A stretch of DNA of 64,000 nucleotides from contig NZ_SMCS01000003.1 in NCBI RefSeq assembly GCF_004342265.1, positions 1 to 64,000 of the forward strand, in the 5' to 3' direction. The stretch's first letter is position 1; each line of letters starts with the position of its first letter. The notes under the pieces were generated by a model that did no database searches, was not told the origin of the DNA, and worked only from the letters and a program-made list of their open reading frames with translations. The position numbers and the translations under genes are program-made. This document shows positions 51,629 through 61,494 of this stretch, piece after piece. This DNA comes from Luteibacter rhizovicinus (GTDB lineage Bacteria; Pseudomonadota; Gammaproteobacteria; Xanthomonadales; Rhodanobacteraceae).

Positions 51629-52507
51629 ATGCGATCCGCCCTGCTACCCGCCCTCGCCGCGTTTGCCTCGGCCGCCCGGCACCAGAACTTCGCCCATGCA
51701 GCGGAGGAACTGCACCTTACCGCCAGCGCGGTCAGCCATCACGTGCGCAAACTGGAGACCGCGCTGGGCGTAAGCCTGTTCCAGCGGCATGCCCGAGGGG
51801 TGGTGCTGACCCCGGAGGGACGCCTTCTGGCCGACGCCGCAGGCTCCGCACTGGCCGAAATCGAATCCGTGCTGGACGGCCTGAGACAGCATCGCCGCGA
51901 TAACGGCCTGCGCATTACCATCCTGCCGTCGCTGGCGGCTACCTGGCTTACGCCCCGGCTGAAGCGCTTTATCGATCTCCATCCCACCGTACGGCTGTCG
52001 ATCGACACCGATCGTTCGCTGGTGCGCTTCGACGAAGGCGGTCCGGATATCGGCATCCGCTATGGTCTGGGCCAGTGGCCGGGTCTGGCTTCGCGCTTCC
52101 TTATGGACGATACGCTGCAACCGCTCGCCTCGCCTGAACTGGCCGCGCAGGTAACCAGCGCCGAAGATGTCGCCACCCTGCCCCTGCTTACCGATATCGC
52201 GCCCGAAGGATGGCGCGAATGGTTCCGCGCGGCGGCCGTGCGCTATCCACGTACCGGCACCATGCACACGATCAGCGATTCGGCCGATGGACTGAATGCC
52301 GCGGCGTCGGGACTGGGCGCCGTGCTTGCGCGCACCCGGCTCGCTACCGCGCATCTTGCCGACGGGCGTCTCGTTCGTTTGCCCGGACCGGAATTGCCGA
52401 CGCGTTATGCGTATTACATCGTGCATTCGGCACATCGGCCGCCGAGCGCGGCGGCGTTGTCGTTTATTGCGTGGCTGGAGCGGGAGGCGTTGGAGCCTCG
52501 GGGGTGA
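51629..52507 (+). CDS. LysR-family regulator (GcvA-like)
   Basis: A 292-residue LysR regulator. The N-terminal HTH (LAAFASAARHQNFAHAAEELHLTASAVSHHVRKLE) has the GcvA-type start with ALPALAAF, followed by QRHARGVVLTPEGR and a full effector domain. It is divergent from the EamA permease gene, the usual arrangement for an effector-responsive activator and its export target. Start 51629 is fixed by the HTH; the upstream frame is untranslated sequence. A long inverted repeat lies after its stop. Confidence 0.92.
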   Translation: MRSALLPALAAFASAARHQNFAHAAEELHLTASAVSHHVRKLETALGVSLFQRHARGVVLTPEGRLLADAAGSALAEIESVLDGLRQHRRDNGLRITILPSLAATWLTPRLKRFIDLHPTVRLSIDTDRSLVRFDEGGPDIGIRYGLGQWPGLASRFLMDDTLQPLASPELAAQVTSAEDVATLPLLTDIAPEGWREWFRAAAVRYPRTGTMHTISDSADGLNAAASGLGAVLARTRLATAHLADGRLVRLPGPELPTRYAYYIVHSAHRPPSAAALSFIAWLEREALEPRG

Positions 52508-52537
52508 CGGAGGGCGCCGCCTCATCGCTTTGTTGGT

Positions 52538-52613
52538 TTTCGCGCGCAGGCGCGCTCCCACAAAGAGCCGAAGCGCGCTGCTGCTCTCCGTGGGAGCGCG
52601 CCTGCGCGCGAAA
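52538..52613. repeat. Long inverted repeat (BIME-like) between convergent genes
   Basis: A 24-base arm (TTTCGCGCGCAGGCGCGCTC then CCAC, 52538-52561) has an exact complement at 52590-52613, separated by 28 bases. The arms contain the GTGGGAGCGCGCCTGCGCG core related to the other REP-like elements. It ends 12 bases before the ABC exporter stop. Perfect 24-base-pair pairing suggests very strong transcript folding. Confidence 0.8.
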
Positions 52614-52624
52614 GACGCCGAGGA

Positions 52625-54457
52625 TCACTCCACGCCCACGAACCCACCCGTCTGATGCTGCCAAAGCCGCGCATACAACCCGCCATGCGCGATCAATTCC
52701 GCATGCGTCCCGGTCTCGACGATCGCCCCATGCTCCATGACCACCAGACGATCCATCCGCGCGATCGTCGACAGCCGGTGGGCGATAGCGATCACCGTCT
52801 TGCCCTGCATCAGGGTTTCCAGGCTTTCCTGGATAGCCGCCTCGGCTTCCGAATCCAGCGCCGAGGTCGCCTCGTCCATGATCAGAATCGGCGCATCCTT
52901 CAATAGCACACGCGCAATGGCGATGCGTTGGCGTTGTCCGCCCGACAGTTTCACGCCGCGCTCGCCCGCGTGAGCGTCGTAGCCCGTGCGCCCGCCGCCA
53001 TCCGATAGCATGGGAATGAATTCGTCGGCGCGCGCTTTGCGCACCGCCTCGTGCATTTCCTCGTCGGTGGCATCGGGGCGGCCGTAAAGAAGGTTGTCGC
53101 GGATCGACCGGTGCAGCAGCGACGTGTCCTGCGTGACCACGCCGATCTGCGAACGCAGCGATTCCTGCGTGACCTTCGCGATGTCCTGGCCATCGATATA
53201 GATATGGCCGTCTTCCAGGTCGTACAGACGCAACAGGATATTGACCAGCGTGGACTTACCCGCGCCCGAAGGCCCGACCAGACCGATTTTCTCGCCCGGA
53301 CGCACGATCAGGTCGAGTCCGCCGATCACGCCGCCGGCCTTCCCGTAGTGGAAGTGGATATCGTCGAAGCGCACTTCGCCGCGCCGTACGACCAGCGGCA
53401 GCGCATCCTCGCGATCGACGACCGTACGCGGCTGGGCGATGGTGGTGATGCCGTCCTGCACCGTACCCACGTTATCGAAAATGCCGTTGACGACCCACAT
53501 GATCCAACCGGACATATTGTTGATGCGGATGACCAGACCAACGGCCAGCGCCACCTGCCCCGTCGACACCGTGCCGCGCGACCAAAGCCATACCGCCAAC
53601 AGGCTCGTGCCCGCGATCAGGAAACCGTTGAGCGTGGTGATCGACACGTCCATCGACGTAATCATGCGCGACGAACTGCGCACCTTCTGGGTCTGCTCGG
53701 TCATTGCCTCGCGCGCATAGGCTTCCTCGCGATGGGTATGCGCGAACAGCTTCAGCGTCATGATGTTGCTATAGCCGTCGACGATACGCCCCATCAGTTT
53801 GGAGCGCGCCTCCGATGCCAGCCACGAACGTTCTTTCACGCGCGGCACGAAGAACGCCAGCATGCCGATGTACATCGCTATCCAGATAATCAGCGGCAAC
53901 GCGAGCCATATATCGGCTTTCGCGAAGAGATAGATGGCGGTGCCCGCGTAGACGCTGACGTACCACAGCGCGTCGACCACCTGTACGGCGGACTCGCGCA
54001 GGGCTGGCGCCGTCTGCATGATCCGGTTCGCGATACGGCCGGCGAAATCGTTCTGGAAGAAGCCCAGGCTCTGCTTCAGCACATAACGGTGGTGCTGCCA
54101 GCGCACCATGTTCGTCATGCCCGGCGTCAGTGTCTGATTGACGAGCAGATCGTGCAACCCCATGAACAGCGGCCGCAGGATAACCGTGACCACGCCCATC
54201 CACACCAGCTCGCGCCAGTGAACGGCGAAGAACTGCGCGGCGGGCGTCTTCTGGGTCATATCGACGATGCGACCGAGGAAGTCGAACAGCGCGACTTCGA
54301 TCAGCGCGACGATCAGGCCCACGACCAGCGCGGCCACGAAGACACGCCAGACCTGCCGCAGGTAATAGGCGTAGAAACGCAGGACACCGGTCGGAGGCGC
54401 CTGGTCGGGCGCTTCCTTGAAGATGTCGATAAGGGATTCGAAACGACGGAATATCAT
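52625..54457 (-). CDS. ABC exporter (fused membrane and ATPase domains)
   Basis: A 610-residue half-transporter. Six membrane helices (about residues 25-330) precede the ATPase domain with Walker A GPSGAGKST, Q-loop GVVTQDTSLLH, signature LSGGQRQRIAIARVLL, Walker B ILIMDEATSALD and switch His in AIAHRLSTI. It should work as a homodimer exporting lipids or drugs. The long LKLFAHTHREEAYAREA cytoplasmic loop is typical of the MsbA/LmrA-like class. No partner gene is adjacent. The ATG at 54457 directly precedes the conserved MIFRRFESL. Confidence 0.94.
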   Translation of the reverse strand: MIFRRFESLIDIFKEAPDQAPPTGVLRFYAYYLRQVWRVFVAALVVGLIVALIEVALFDFLGRIVDMTQKTPAAQFFAVHWRELVWMGVVTVILRPLFMGLHDLLVNQTLTPGMTNMVRWQHHRYVLKQSLGFFQNDFAGRIANRIMQTAPALRESAVQVVDALWYVSVYAGTAIYLFAKADIWLALPLIIWIAMYIGMLAFFVPRVKERSWLASEARSKLMGRIVDGYSNIMTLKLFAHTHREEAYAREAMTEQTQKVRSSSRMITSMDVSITTLNGFLIAGTSLLAVWLWSRGTVSTGQVALAVGLVIRINNMSGWIMWVVNGIFDNVGTVQDGITTIAQPRTVVDREDALPLVVRRGEVRFDDIHFHYGKAGGVIGGLDLIVRPGEKIGLVGPSGAGKSTLVNILLRLYDLEDGHIYIDGQDIAKVTQESLRSQIGVVTQDTSLLHRSIRDNLLYGRPDATDEEMHEAVRKARADEFIPMLSDGGGRTGYDAHAGERGVKLSGGQRQRIAIARVLLKDAPILIMDEATSALDSEAEAAIQESLETLMQGKTVIAIAHRLSTIARMDRLVVMEHGAIVETGTHAELIAHGGLYARLWQHQTGGFVGVE

Positions 54458-54526
54458 GGCGCCATCTTAAGGCACCCCGATGTCAGATGGATGTGCATCG
54501 CTTGCCGCTACCCGGCAAAACGGCGG

Positions 54527-55183
54527 TCAGACCGTGGAGCTTCGACGCCCCAGCAGACGGTCGATGGCGATCAGCCCCAGACCCAGCGCGTAGAAGAAAA
54601 TGCCAACGCCGATGCCGTTGAGTATGGCGCGGGGATAACCAAGCTCGATCACGTCGATGAACGGATAGGGATAAGTCCCGACGATAACGCCCCGGCCGAT
54701 CGTCCATGCGGCGTAAATCGCCGGCACGATCAGCCAGCGCCCCGCGTCCACCCAACGCAACGCACCATGCGGCGTGAACCCGATCCACCAGACCAGATAA
54801 AGCACGGGAACCACATCGTGCAGCGCCACATCGGCCCACAACTGGGGGCCCTGCGGGTGGTACAGACCGCGAAGCAGGACAGCGTAGATAAGCCCGGTCA
54901 CGGCGATATACAACGCCACGGCGCCGAGAACATGCGGCCTGCGCCACCAGCGCAGAAAGGGGAGTTCGCCGCCCGTCGCCACGAAGGTACATACCAGCGC
55001 GACGGCGATATTGCTGACGATCGTGAAGAAACTCAGGAAGGCGATCGTCATGCCCAGCACCCCGCCGCTCCATATCAGCAGCCAGTACTGAAGGCCGAGA
55101 GCGGGCCACGCCACGGCGGCGATGACCGTGGCGAGAAGGAGGCTGGTCGCGCTCAGGCGGGGCGTTGGCGAGATGGTCGGCAT
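54527..55183 (-). CDS. Pr6Pr-family-like membrane protein
   Basis: A 218-residue protein with about six membrane helices, including FFTIVSNIAVALVCTFVA, VALYIAVTGLIYAVLLRGLYHPQGPQLWADVALHDVVPVLYLVWW-type segments and YPYPFIDVIELGYPRA. The pattern FFTIxSN, LHDVxP and YPYPFIDV fits the Pr6Pr/FAR-17a/AIG1-like family of unknown function. Start 55183 is the only good ATG. It lies between the ABC exporter and M1 peptidase genes on the same strand. Confidence 0.8.
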   Translation of the reverse strand: MPTISPTPRLSATSLLLATVIAAVAWPALGLQYWLLIWSGGVLGMTIAFLSFFTIVSNIAVALVCTFVATGGELPFLRWWRRPHVLGAVALYIAVTGLIYAVLLRGLYHPQGPQLWADVALHDVVPVLYLVWWIGFTPHGALRWVDAGRWLIVPAIYAAWTIGRGVIVGTYPYPFIDVIELGYPRAILNGIGVGIFFYALGLGLIAIDRLLGRRSSTV

Positions 55184-55227
55184 CGGCCGATGGTACGCAA
55201 CACCCTGCCCGCCGCCAATCGATGCAT

Positions 55228-57210
55228 TTACTTCGAGCCAGTCCGCGACGAACGCATGTCGAAGCGATCGTTGGCGCGATTATGGTCCGGCAGCACATGA
55301 TCGGGATCGACCGCGGCCGAAACCACACGCTTATCGCCCGGAACCGTCAGCGCGAAGCGCGTGTGCTGCTGCCAGGTCTCCACCGGCAGGCGCACATTCT
55401 TCGTCGACCCGTCGTCGTAGGTCACGCGTACCGTCGACGGCATCACCAGACGATCGAGGTTTTCGACCGTGACGATGGCTCCCTTGTGGAAATCGCCGTC
55501 GACATAGGTCACGTTGGTCACCGCCAGGTCCAGCTGCCAGTTGTTCTGGTACCAGCCGCGCCAGAACCACGAAAGGTCCTCGCCCGCTTCGCTCTCCATC
55601 AAGCGGAAGAAGTCCGACGGCGACGGATGCTTGTATGCCCAGGTGGCAATGTACTTGCGGAACGCCGGGTCGAAACGCTCCGGCCCGATGATCTGTTCGC
55701 GGAGCAATACCAGGCCCAGGGCGGACTTGAAGTAAGTCGCCGGATGGCGGTACTTCTCCTTGACCATATCGGCGCCCATCAGCAGCGGCGGCGCATCGGC
55801 GTCGGCCAGCAGCGGCAGGATTTCGTCCACCGGGTTGCCACCCTTGGGGGCGTACTCGCCATCGCGCTTGGGCGCGAACTCGCCACTATGGAAGGCATCG
55901 GCCTCGTATACATCGATGAATGTGTTGAAGCCCTCGTCCATCCAGGCGTTGCGACGCTCGTCGGTGCCGACAATCATCGGGAACCAGGTGTGACCGATCT
56001 CATGCGCCGTGACCATGTGCAGGTCTTTGGGCTTCGCCTCCATCGGATCGAACACGATGCCCGGGTATTCCATACCGCTGGCGGCCGAACCGGCCTCGTT
56101 GATGGCGACCGGATAAGGATACGGATACCACTTCGTGGAAAAGTGTTCGACGGACGCCTTGAGGTATTCGGTGGAACGTCCCCACGACTGATCGCCGACG
56201 CTTTCGATCGGATACACCGACATCGCCAGCGCCTTGCGGCCCTCGGGAAGATTGATGCGCGCGGCGTCCCAGACATAAGCCGTCGACGCGCCGAACGCGA
56301 CATCGCGCGTGTTCTTCATGCGGAAATGCCAGGTCAGCGTGCCGTCCTTCTTCGGCCGGCTGGCCGGGTCGGTCACTTCCGCGGGCGTGCGGATCATGAC
56401 CGTGGCATCGCTGTCCCGCGCCTTGGCCAGCCGCTGACGCTGCGTGGCCGTAAGGACGTCGTCCGGATTCACCAGCTCGCCGGAGCCGGCGACGATCATG
56501 CTCGAGGGCACGGTGATCGAGTAATCGAAATCGCCGTACTCGAGATAGAACTCACTGTTGAGGAACGGCGCGGTATCCCATCCCCGCAGGTCGTCGTAAA
56601 CGCACATACGCGGATACCACTGGGCCATCTCGTAAATATTGCCGTTCTTCGAACCCGCGAAACCCGTGCGTCCACCAAAATCACCCGGGAGGTCGTAGCT
56701 GTATTCGATGGTGACCGAGACCTTGCCGCCCCGCGCCGCCACGGCCGCGGGCAAGCGAACCTGCATGCGTGTATCGGCGACGACATACGTCGCGTCGACG
56801 GTATGTCCGCCCTGCTCCACCTTGACCGATGCGATGCGATAGCCGTCGGTATGCTGCTTAGGCGTACGGTCGGACGTGAAGTTGCCACGGGCATCTTCGC
56901 GATAACGATTCTGCTCCACCTGCAACCACAGCACATCCAGCGCGTCGGGACTGTTGTTCGTGTAGTGAATCGTGGCGCGGCCGGTCAGATGATTGCGTAC
57001 GGGGTCGAGGTCCGCACGAAGTTCGTAGTCGGCCCGGTTCTGCCAGAAGAGCGGTCCCGGCATGCCACTGCCGGAGCGATACGCGGTCACCGGCTGCGGA
57101 TAAGAGAAGGGAGCGAACGCCTCGCGAGGATCGTAGGAACCTGCGATAGCGCCGGTTGCAGCGGTAGAGAAAAGAACGAGTACCGCGGCGCGACGGAAAG
57201 TCTGGGTCAT
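55228..57210 (-). CDS. M1-family metallopeptidase
   Basis: A 660-residue exported zinc aminopeptidase-like enzyme. A signal peptide (FRRAAVLVLFSTAATGAIAG) is followed by the N-terminal saddle domain, then the catalytic domain with HEIGHTWFP (zinc ligands H403 and H407, base E404) and E426 in WMDEGF eighteen residues after the second His. The substrate region AGSAASGMEYPGIVF carries a GMEYP motif in place of the canonical GxMEN. Members trim N-terminal residues from peptides. Start 57210 is preferred over an upstream ATG at 57237. Confidence 0.92.
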   Translation of the reverse strand: MTQTFRRAAVLVLFSTAATGAIAGSYDPREAFAPFSYPQPVTAYRSGSGMPGPLFWQNRADYELRADLDPVRNHLTGRATIHYTNNSPDALDVLWLQVEQNRYREDARGNFTSDRTPKQHTDGYRIASVKVEQGGHTVDATYVVADTRMQVRLPAAVAARGGKVSVTIEYSYDLPGDFGGRTGFAGSKNGNIYEMAQWYPRMCVYDDLRGWDTAPFLNSEFYLEYGDFDYSITVPSSMIVAGSGELVNPDDVLTATQRQRLAKARDSDATVMIRTPAEVTDPASRPKKDGTLTWHFRMKNTRDVAFGASTAYVWDAARINLPEGRKALAMSVYPIESVGDQSWGRSTEYLKASVEHFSTKWYPYPYPVAINEAGSAASGMEYPGIVFDPMEAKPKDLHMVTAHEIGHTWFPMIVGTDERRNAWMDEGFNTFIDVYEADAFHSGEFAPKRDGEYAPKGGNPVDEILPLLADADAPPLLMGADMVKEKYRHPATYFKSALGLVLLREQIIGPERFDPAFRKYIATWAYKHPSPSDFFRLMESEAGEDLSWFWRGWYQNNWQLDLAVTNVTYVDGDFHKGAIVTVENLDRLVMPSTVRVTYDDGSTKNVRLPVETWQQHTRFALTVPGDKRVVSAAVDPDHVLPDHNRANDRFDMRSSRTGSK

Positions 57211-57327
57211 GGAGATCGGCAACGTGACGAATGGCATGGTCGGTCAATATAACGTCGCCCGACCTTTCGTCACCCTGCCATACGGCATGGAAGGCCGCGA
57301 CTTTCGTCGCGACCTTCCATGGACCGA

Positions 57328-58977
57328 TTACCGGACCGGTTCGGTCACCACATTAGGGAAGTAGTACTGCACGCATCTCTCATAATCGTTGTCGACCAGC
57401 GCACTGAAAGGCGTTTGCTCGTTCGTCAGCTGACACTTGTATGAGAGTCCGCCAACCGTCGATGCCGACCACGAATAGTCCTGCACCCAGGATAGCTTCA
57501 GGGCCGCCGAGCTGGCTTCCGTGAACTCCTTCATACCCTTGCAGCCCTGCGGCTCGCCCGGTGCGATGGCGGCCTTCAGGTGGTTGGCCATGTCGCCGTG
57601 ATAACGCATGCGATTGAGCGACTGCTGATTTTCGTTCGCACCGCCGCACTCGACGCCACCGTTGATGATGAGCGTGGTCGTGCCAAAGCCCTTGAGGCGA
57701 TGGTCGGCCTTGTCGGCATCGTTCGGAACCCAGGTGCCGTCGACCACATGGAGCATCGAGGGCTTGGGTGGCTGCGGATAGACGAAGAAGAAGACGGCGC
57801 TAGCCAGGTTCAGCCATGTATCGGCCACCAGTTCCGGCGAATTGAGCAGCACGCTCTTGTTGCCATAGATCGCCTGCGAGAAAGGTCCATAGTTGTAGTT
57901 GTACGACAGCTGCTTGGCGCCGCGACCGAAGTAATTCTTGAACTTTCCGGCATCCGGACCGCTTTCGAGTACCGCGCAAGGGAAGGCATAGCCCTGCCAC
58001 AGAGCTTTATCGCAAATGCCATAGCCACCCGTGAAGCCTTCGGAGAGATTCATCTCGCGCACCCAGACGAGCGCCTGCCGCCACTCCGGAACCTGTCCGT
58101 CATTGCCGTCGTGTCCACCGGTTTCCTGGCCGAAGTGCGCGAACATCGTCGCCAGCGACGTGCGGCAAATGGCCTCGGCGTCGCGACCGTCGTCGTAGTC
58201 GCCGCAGAATGCCGGGAACTTGGCTACGGCCTGGAGGAATCCGGTGTACTGATACGCCTTGTCGCGATACGGAAACAGGAATTCGAATTCGCTGTCTGAA
58301 ACGATGGCTTCGACACGGCGTACGTTCGAGGGATTATCCGCAGCGCCCGGCTTCACTTTCGCGACGACGTCGTTATCCAGCGTGCGCACGGAATGCAGGA
58401 TCTTCTGCAAGGCGGGAGCGCCCCGAATCGCGGCCTCTTCGGCACGCATGTCGTCAATACTGCGATAGACCGCCTCCAGGGGAGGATCGACAGGTCCGGG
58501 ACCACCCGTATCTTCTCCTTCGACATAGACCTTCCACGGCGAAGCCCACGGCGTGAGTGGATCGACTCCAGCGGGACTCTGTCCCGCATCGACATACCAC
58601 TGCGCGATGTAGACAACGTTTTCGAACAACACTTTGTCGCCCGCCTGATAGATACGCGACACATCGTAAGCGGGCGTTTCGGGATCGACCGGATCAACTG
58701 GATCGACCGGATCGACCGGATCGGTACCACTGGCATCGCCGTCGTATCTTTCCCAGGGCGTCTCCCATTCGTTGGCCACCTCGTCGACGGAAGCGGGTGT
58801 CAGCGAATTGGCATTGACCCACCATTTGGCACGAAACAGTTCATCGTCGAAACGAACGATGGCGTCGGCGGGGTAGCTGACCGACGAGCTGAAATCGACG
58901 ACCGTTGCCGACAACACGTTGGTGGAGGCGAAAATGGCGAACGCCATCGCGGTGGTGAGAATGGTTTTCTTAAGCAT
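57328..58977 (-). CDS. GH19 chitinase with two chitin-binding modules
   Basis: A 549-residue secreted enzyme. Signal peptide MLKKTILTTAMAFAIFASTNVLS; two CBM5/12-type modules (about residues 30-75 ending NEWETPWERY and about 100-150 ending WASPWKVY); a DPVDPVDPVDPVD linker between them; and a GH19 catalytic domain from about residue 180. Catalytic-region motifs are MFAHFGQETGGHDG (Glu) and the signature NYFGRGAKQLSYNYNYG. It should hydrolyse chitin outside the cell, useful for attacking fungi or arthropod debris. AGGACG lies about 6 bases upstream of ATG 58977. No other chitin gene is nearby. Confidence 0.93.
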   Translation of the reverse strand: MLKKTILTTAMAFAIFASTNVLSATVVDFSSSVSYPADAIVRFDDELFRAKWWVNANSLTPASVDEVANEWETPWERYDGDASGTDPVDPVDPVDPVDPETPAYDVSRIYQAGDKVLFENVVYIAQWYVDAGQSPAGVDPLTPWASPWKVYVEGEDTGGPGPVDPPLEAVYRSIDDMRAEEAAIRGAPALQKILHSVRTLDNDVVAKVKPGAADNPSNVRRVEAIVSDSEFEFLFPYRDKAYQYTGFLQAVAKFPAFCGDYDDGRDAEAICRTSLATMFAHFGQETGGHDGNDGQVPEWRQALVWVREMNLSEGFTGGYGICDKALWQGYAFPCAVLESGPDAGKFKNYFGRGAKQLSYNYNYGPFSQAIYGNKSVLLNSPELVADTWLNLASAVFFFVYPQPPKPSMLHVVDGTWVPNDADKADHRLKGFGTTTLIINGGVECGGANENQQSLNRMRYHGDMANHLKAAIAPGEPQGCKGMKEFTEASSAALKLSWVQDYSWSASTVGGLSYKCQLTNEQTPFSALVDNDYERCVQYYFPNVVTEPVR

Positions 58978-59336
58978 GCATCGTCCTAATTGAGCCGTAA
59001 TGGCAGGGACGATTGTGTTGGCTCGATAACGGGCAACGTAACGAGACAATTCTGAAAAATCGGACACTTAAGTCCGGCAACTTCACGCGGGCTCGACCAC
59101 GATCAATCCTCCATTCGTCCTTCGGTCTCTCGTGACGAAATCTTCTCGCCTGATGCGATACTCCGGGACGTTGCAAATGACGGAGACCAGGTCAACTCCA
59201 TGCGGTTCGTTCCGGTCGACCGGATGTCCGGTGTCGACGCGCGGCCCCGGGACCGGCACGCTATGCTTTCCTATACCTTGCGGTGCCGCGTCATGCCCGC
59301 ATATAGCTAACGCTTGCACACTTCGAGGACAGACAA
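58978..59336. other. Intergenic region, 359 bases, between chitinase and gnd
   Basis: No gene is seen. It holds the chitinase promoter region on the minus strand and, on the plus strand, TTGCGG (59278-59283) and ATATAG/TATAGC (59301-59307) with 17-18 base spacing, a fair candidate promoter for gnd. Confidence 0.45.
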
Positions 59337-60341
59337 ATGCAGATCGGTTTGATCGGACTTGGCCGCATGGGCGGCAACATCGCACGACGCCTGATGCTCG
59401 ATGGCCACCAGTGCGTGGTCTACGACAACAACGCCGACGCGCGGGCCGCCCTGGCCAAAGATGGCGCCACCGCCGTCACGTCGCTGGCCGCCATGGTCGA
59501 AGCCCTGCCCACGCCCCGCACCATATGGGTGATGCTGCCGGCCGGCGAGATTACCGAGAACACCATCGGTCAGCTGACCGAGATGCTGTCGAAGGGCGAT
59601 ATCGTCATCGACGGCGGCAACACGTTCTACAAGGACGACGTACGTCGTTCGAAAGTTCTTGAACAGAAAGGCATGCACTACGTCGACGTCGGCACATCCG
59701 GCGGTGTATGGGGCCTGCAGCGCGGGTACTGCATGATGATCGGCGGCGACAAGGCCACGGTCGACTATCTCGATCCGATCTTCGCCACGCTGGCGCCTGG
59801 CGCCGGCGACATCCCGCGCACCGAACGGCCTGCCGGTGCGGATCCGCGCGTCGAGAACGGTTACATGCATACCGGCCCCGCCGGCTCGGGCCATTTCACC
59901 AAGATGGTCCACAACGGCATCGAATACGGTCTGATGCAGGCGTTCGCGGAAGGCTTCGACATCATGCGCAACCGCAACCAGCCGCAATTGCCCGATGGCG
60001 AGCGCTTCGACCTGAATGTGGCCGACATCGCGGAAGTCTGGCGTCGCGGCAGCGTCGTGTCGTCGTGGTTGCTCGACCTGTGCGCCAGCGCGCTGGCGAA
60101 GGGGCCGGAACTGGATAATTACTCCGGCTATGTCGACGATTCCGGCGAAGGCCGCTGGACCATCGCCGCCGCCATCGAAGAGGCCGTGCCCGCCGAAGTG
60201 CTGTCGTCCGCGCTGTACGCCCGCTTCCGCTCGCGCCAGGAACACACGTACGCCGAGCGCCTGCTGTCGGCGATGCGCATGGGCTTCGGCGGCCACATCG
60301 AAGGCCGCGGCCAGCCGCCGAAGCAGGGCGAGGCTTCCTGA
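59337..60341 (+). CDS. gnd: 6-phosphogluconate dehydrogenase, decarboxylating
   Basis: A 334-residue enzyme of the shorter GndA/YqeC-like class. The NAD(P) motif [14 protein letters not shown] begins at residue 4; the substrate region [22 protein letters not shown] and the catalytic segment [24 protein letters not shown] (Lys and Glu) follow. It oxidises 6-phosphogluconate to ribulose-5-phosphate with loss of CO2. The shorter class often prefers NAD. GAGGAC lies 8 bases upstream. It converges with mdh. Confidence 0.95.
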   Translation: MQIGLIGLGRMGGNIARRLMLDGHQCVVYDNNADARAALAKDGATAVTSLAAMVEALPTPRTIWVMLPAGEITENTIGQLTEMLSKGDIVIDGGNTFYKDDVRRSKVLEQKGMHYVDVGTSGGVWGLQRGYCMMIGGDKATVDYLDPIFATLAPGAGDIPRTERPAGADPRVENGYMHTGPAGSGHFTKMVHNGIEYGLMQAFAEGFDIMRNRNQPQLPDGERFDLNVADIAEVWRRGSVVSSWLLDLCASALAKGPELDNYSGYVDDSGEGRWTIAAAIEEAVPAEVLSSALYARFRSRQEHTYAERLLSAMRMGFGGHIEGRGQPPKQGEAS

Positions 60342-60383
60342 AAGGTTGAGCGGGGCGTTACGGATATCGTGCGCTCCGCTTTC

Positions 60384-60398
60384 TGTAGGAGCGCGCCG
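60384..60398. repeat. Half REP-like element
   Basis: TGTAGGAGCGCGCCG matches the left arm of the REP-like family but lacks a clear partner arm; GCGCTCCG just before it is a weak inverted match. Located between gnd and its terminator. Confidence 0.55.
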
Positions 60399-60430
60399 TC
60401 TTCGTCAGGAAGGGATGCGAAAACAAAAAA

Positions 60431-60448
60431 AGCCGCCTTTCGGCGGCT
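60431..60448. terminator. Bidirectional terminator between gnd and mdh
   Basis: AGCCGCC-TTTC-GGCGGCT flanked by A and T runs (AAAAAAA before, TTTTT after). It serves gnd on the plus strand and mdh on the minus strand. Confidence 0.9.
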
Positions 60449-60469
60449 TTTTCGTTGCATCCAGCCAGC

Positions 60470-61453
60470 TTATTTGGCGAACAGGTGCTTCACGCCGTCG
60501 CGCTCTTCACGCAGTTCCTTCTCGGTCGCATCGATGCGAGCCTGCGAGAACCCGTTGATTTCCAGACCCTGCACGATGGCGTACTTGCCGTTCTTCACCG
60601 TCACCGGGTAACCGAAGATCACGCCCGGCTCGATGCCGTACGAACCGTCGGACGGGATACCCATCGATACCCAGTCGCCGTCGGTCGTGCCGAGGGACCA
60701 GTCGCGCATGTGATCGATGGCGGCCGAAGCGGCCGAGGCGGCCGACGACGCACCGCGTGCCTTGATGATGGCGGCGCCACGCTGCTGCACGGTCGGGATG
60801 AAGTCCGATTCGTACCAGGCCTGGTCGACCAGATCGAGCGCGGCCTTACCCTTCACCGTGGTCTGGTGCAGGTCCGGGTACTGCGTCGAGCTGTGGTTGC
60901 CCCAGATCGTGACCTTCTTGATGTCGGTCGTGTGCGAGCCGGTCTTCTCGGCCAGCTGCGACAGCGCGCGGTTGTGGTCGAGGCGGACCATGGCCGTGAA
61001 GCACTTCGGATCGAGATCCGGTGCGTTCTGCTGCGCGATCAGCGCATTGGTGTTGGCCGGGTTGCCGACGACCAGGACGCGGACGTCACGCTTGGCGTGA
61101 TCGTTCAGTGCCTTGCCCTGCGGGCCGAAGATGGCGCCGTTGGCCTCGAGCAGATCCTTGCGCTCCATGCCCGGACCACGCGGACGTGCACCGACCAGCA
61201 GCGCGTAGTCGACGTCCTTGAACGCGACGTTGACGTCGTCGGTGGCGACCACGCCGGCCAGCGTCGGGAACGCGCAGTCGTTCAGTTCCATGACCACGCC
61301 CTGCAGCGCGGGCAGCGCCGGGGTGATTTCAAGCAGGTGCAGGATCACCGGCTGGTCCGGGCCCAGCATGTCGCCAGCGGCGATACGAAACAGCAAGGCA
61401 TAACCAATCTGGCCGGCAGCGCCGGTCACGGCAACACGAACGGGGGCTTTCAT
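60470..61453 (-). CDS. mdh: Malate dehydrogenase
   Basis: A 327-residue NAD-dependent malate dehydrogenase of the TCA cycle, of the Burkholderia/Xanthomonas type (about 328). The nucleotide loop [15 protein letters not shown] opens the protein; substrate loop [22 protein letters not shown] and catalytic histidine in [12 protein letters not shown] are all present. GAGGAG lies 8 bases before the ATG at 61453. The long upstream part of the open frame is a shadow of the aminotransferase gene. It starts 41 bases after that gene's stop, so the two enzymes, which share oxaloacetate, are probably co-transcribed. Confidence 0.96.
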   Translation of the reverse strand: MKAPVRVAVTGAAGQIGYALLFRIAAGDMLGPDQPVILHLLEITPALPALQGVVMELNDCAFPTLAGVVATDDVNVAFKDVDYALLVGARPRGPGMERKDLLEANGAIFGPQGKALNDHAKRDVRVLVVGNPANTNALIAQQNAPDLDPKCFTAMVRLDHNRALSQLAEKTGSHTTDIKKVTIWGNHSSTQYPDLHQTTVKGKAALDLVDQAWYESDFIPTVQQRGAAIIKARGASSAASAASAAIDHMRDWSLGTTDGDWVSMGIPSDGSYGIEPGVIFGYPVTVKNGKYAIVQGLEINGFSQARIDATEKELREERDGVKHLFAK

Positions 61454-61494
61454 GTGGGTGACTCCTCTGGAAATCGTTACGATCGAACGGTCGA

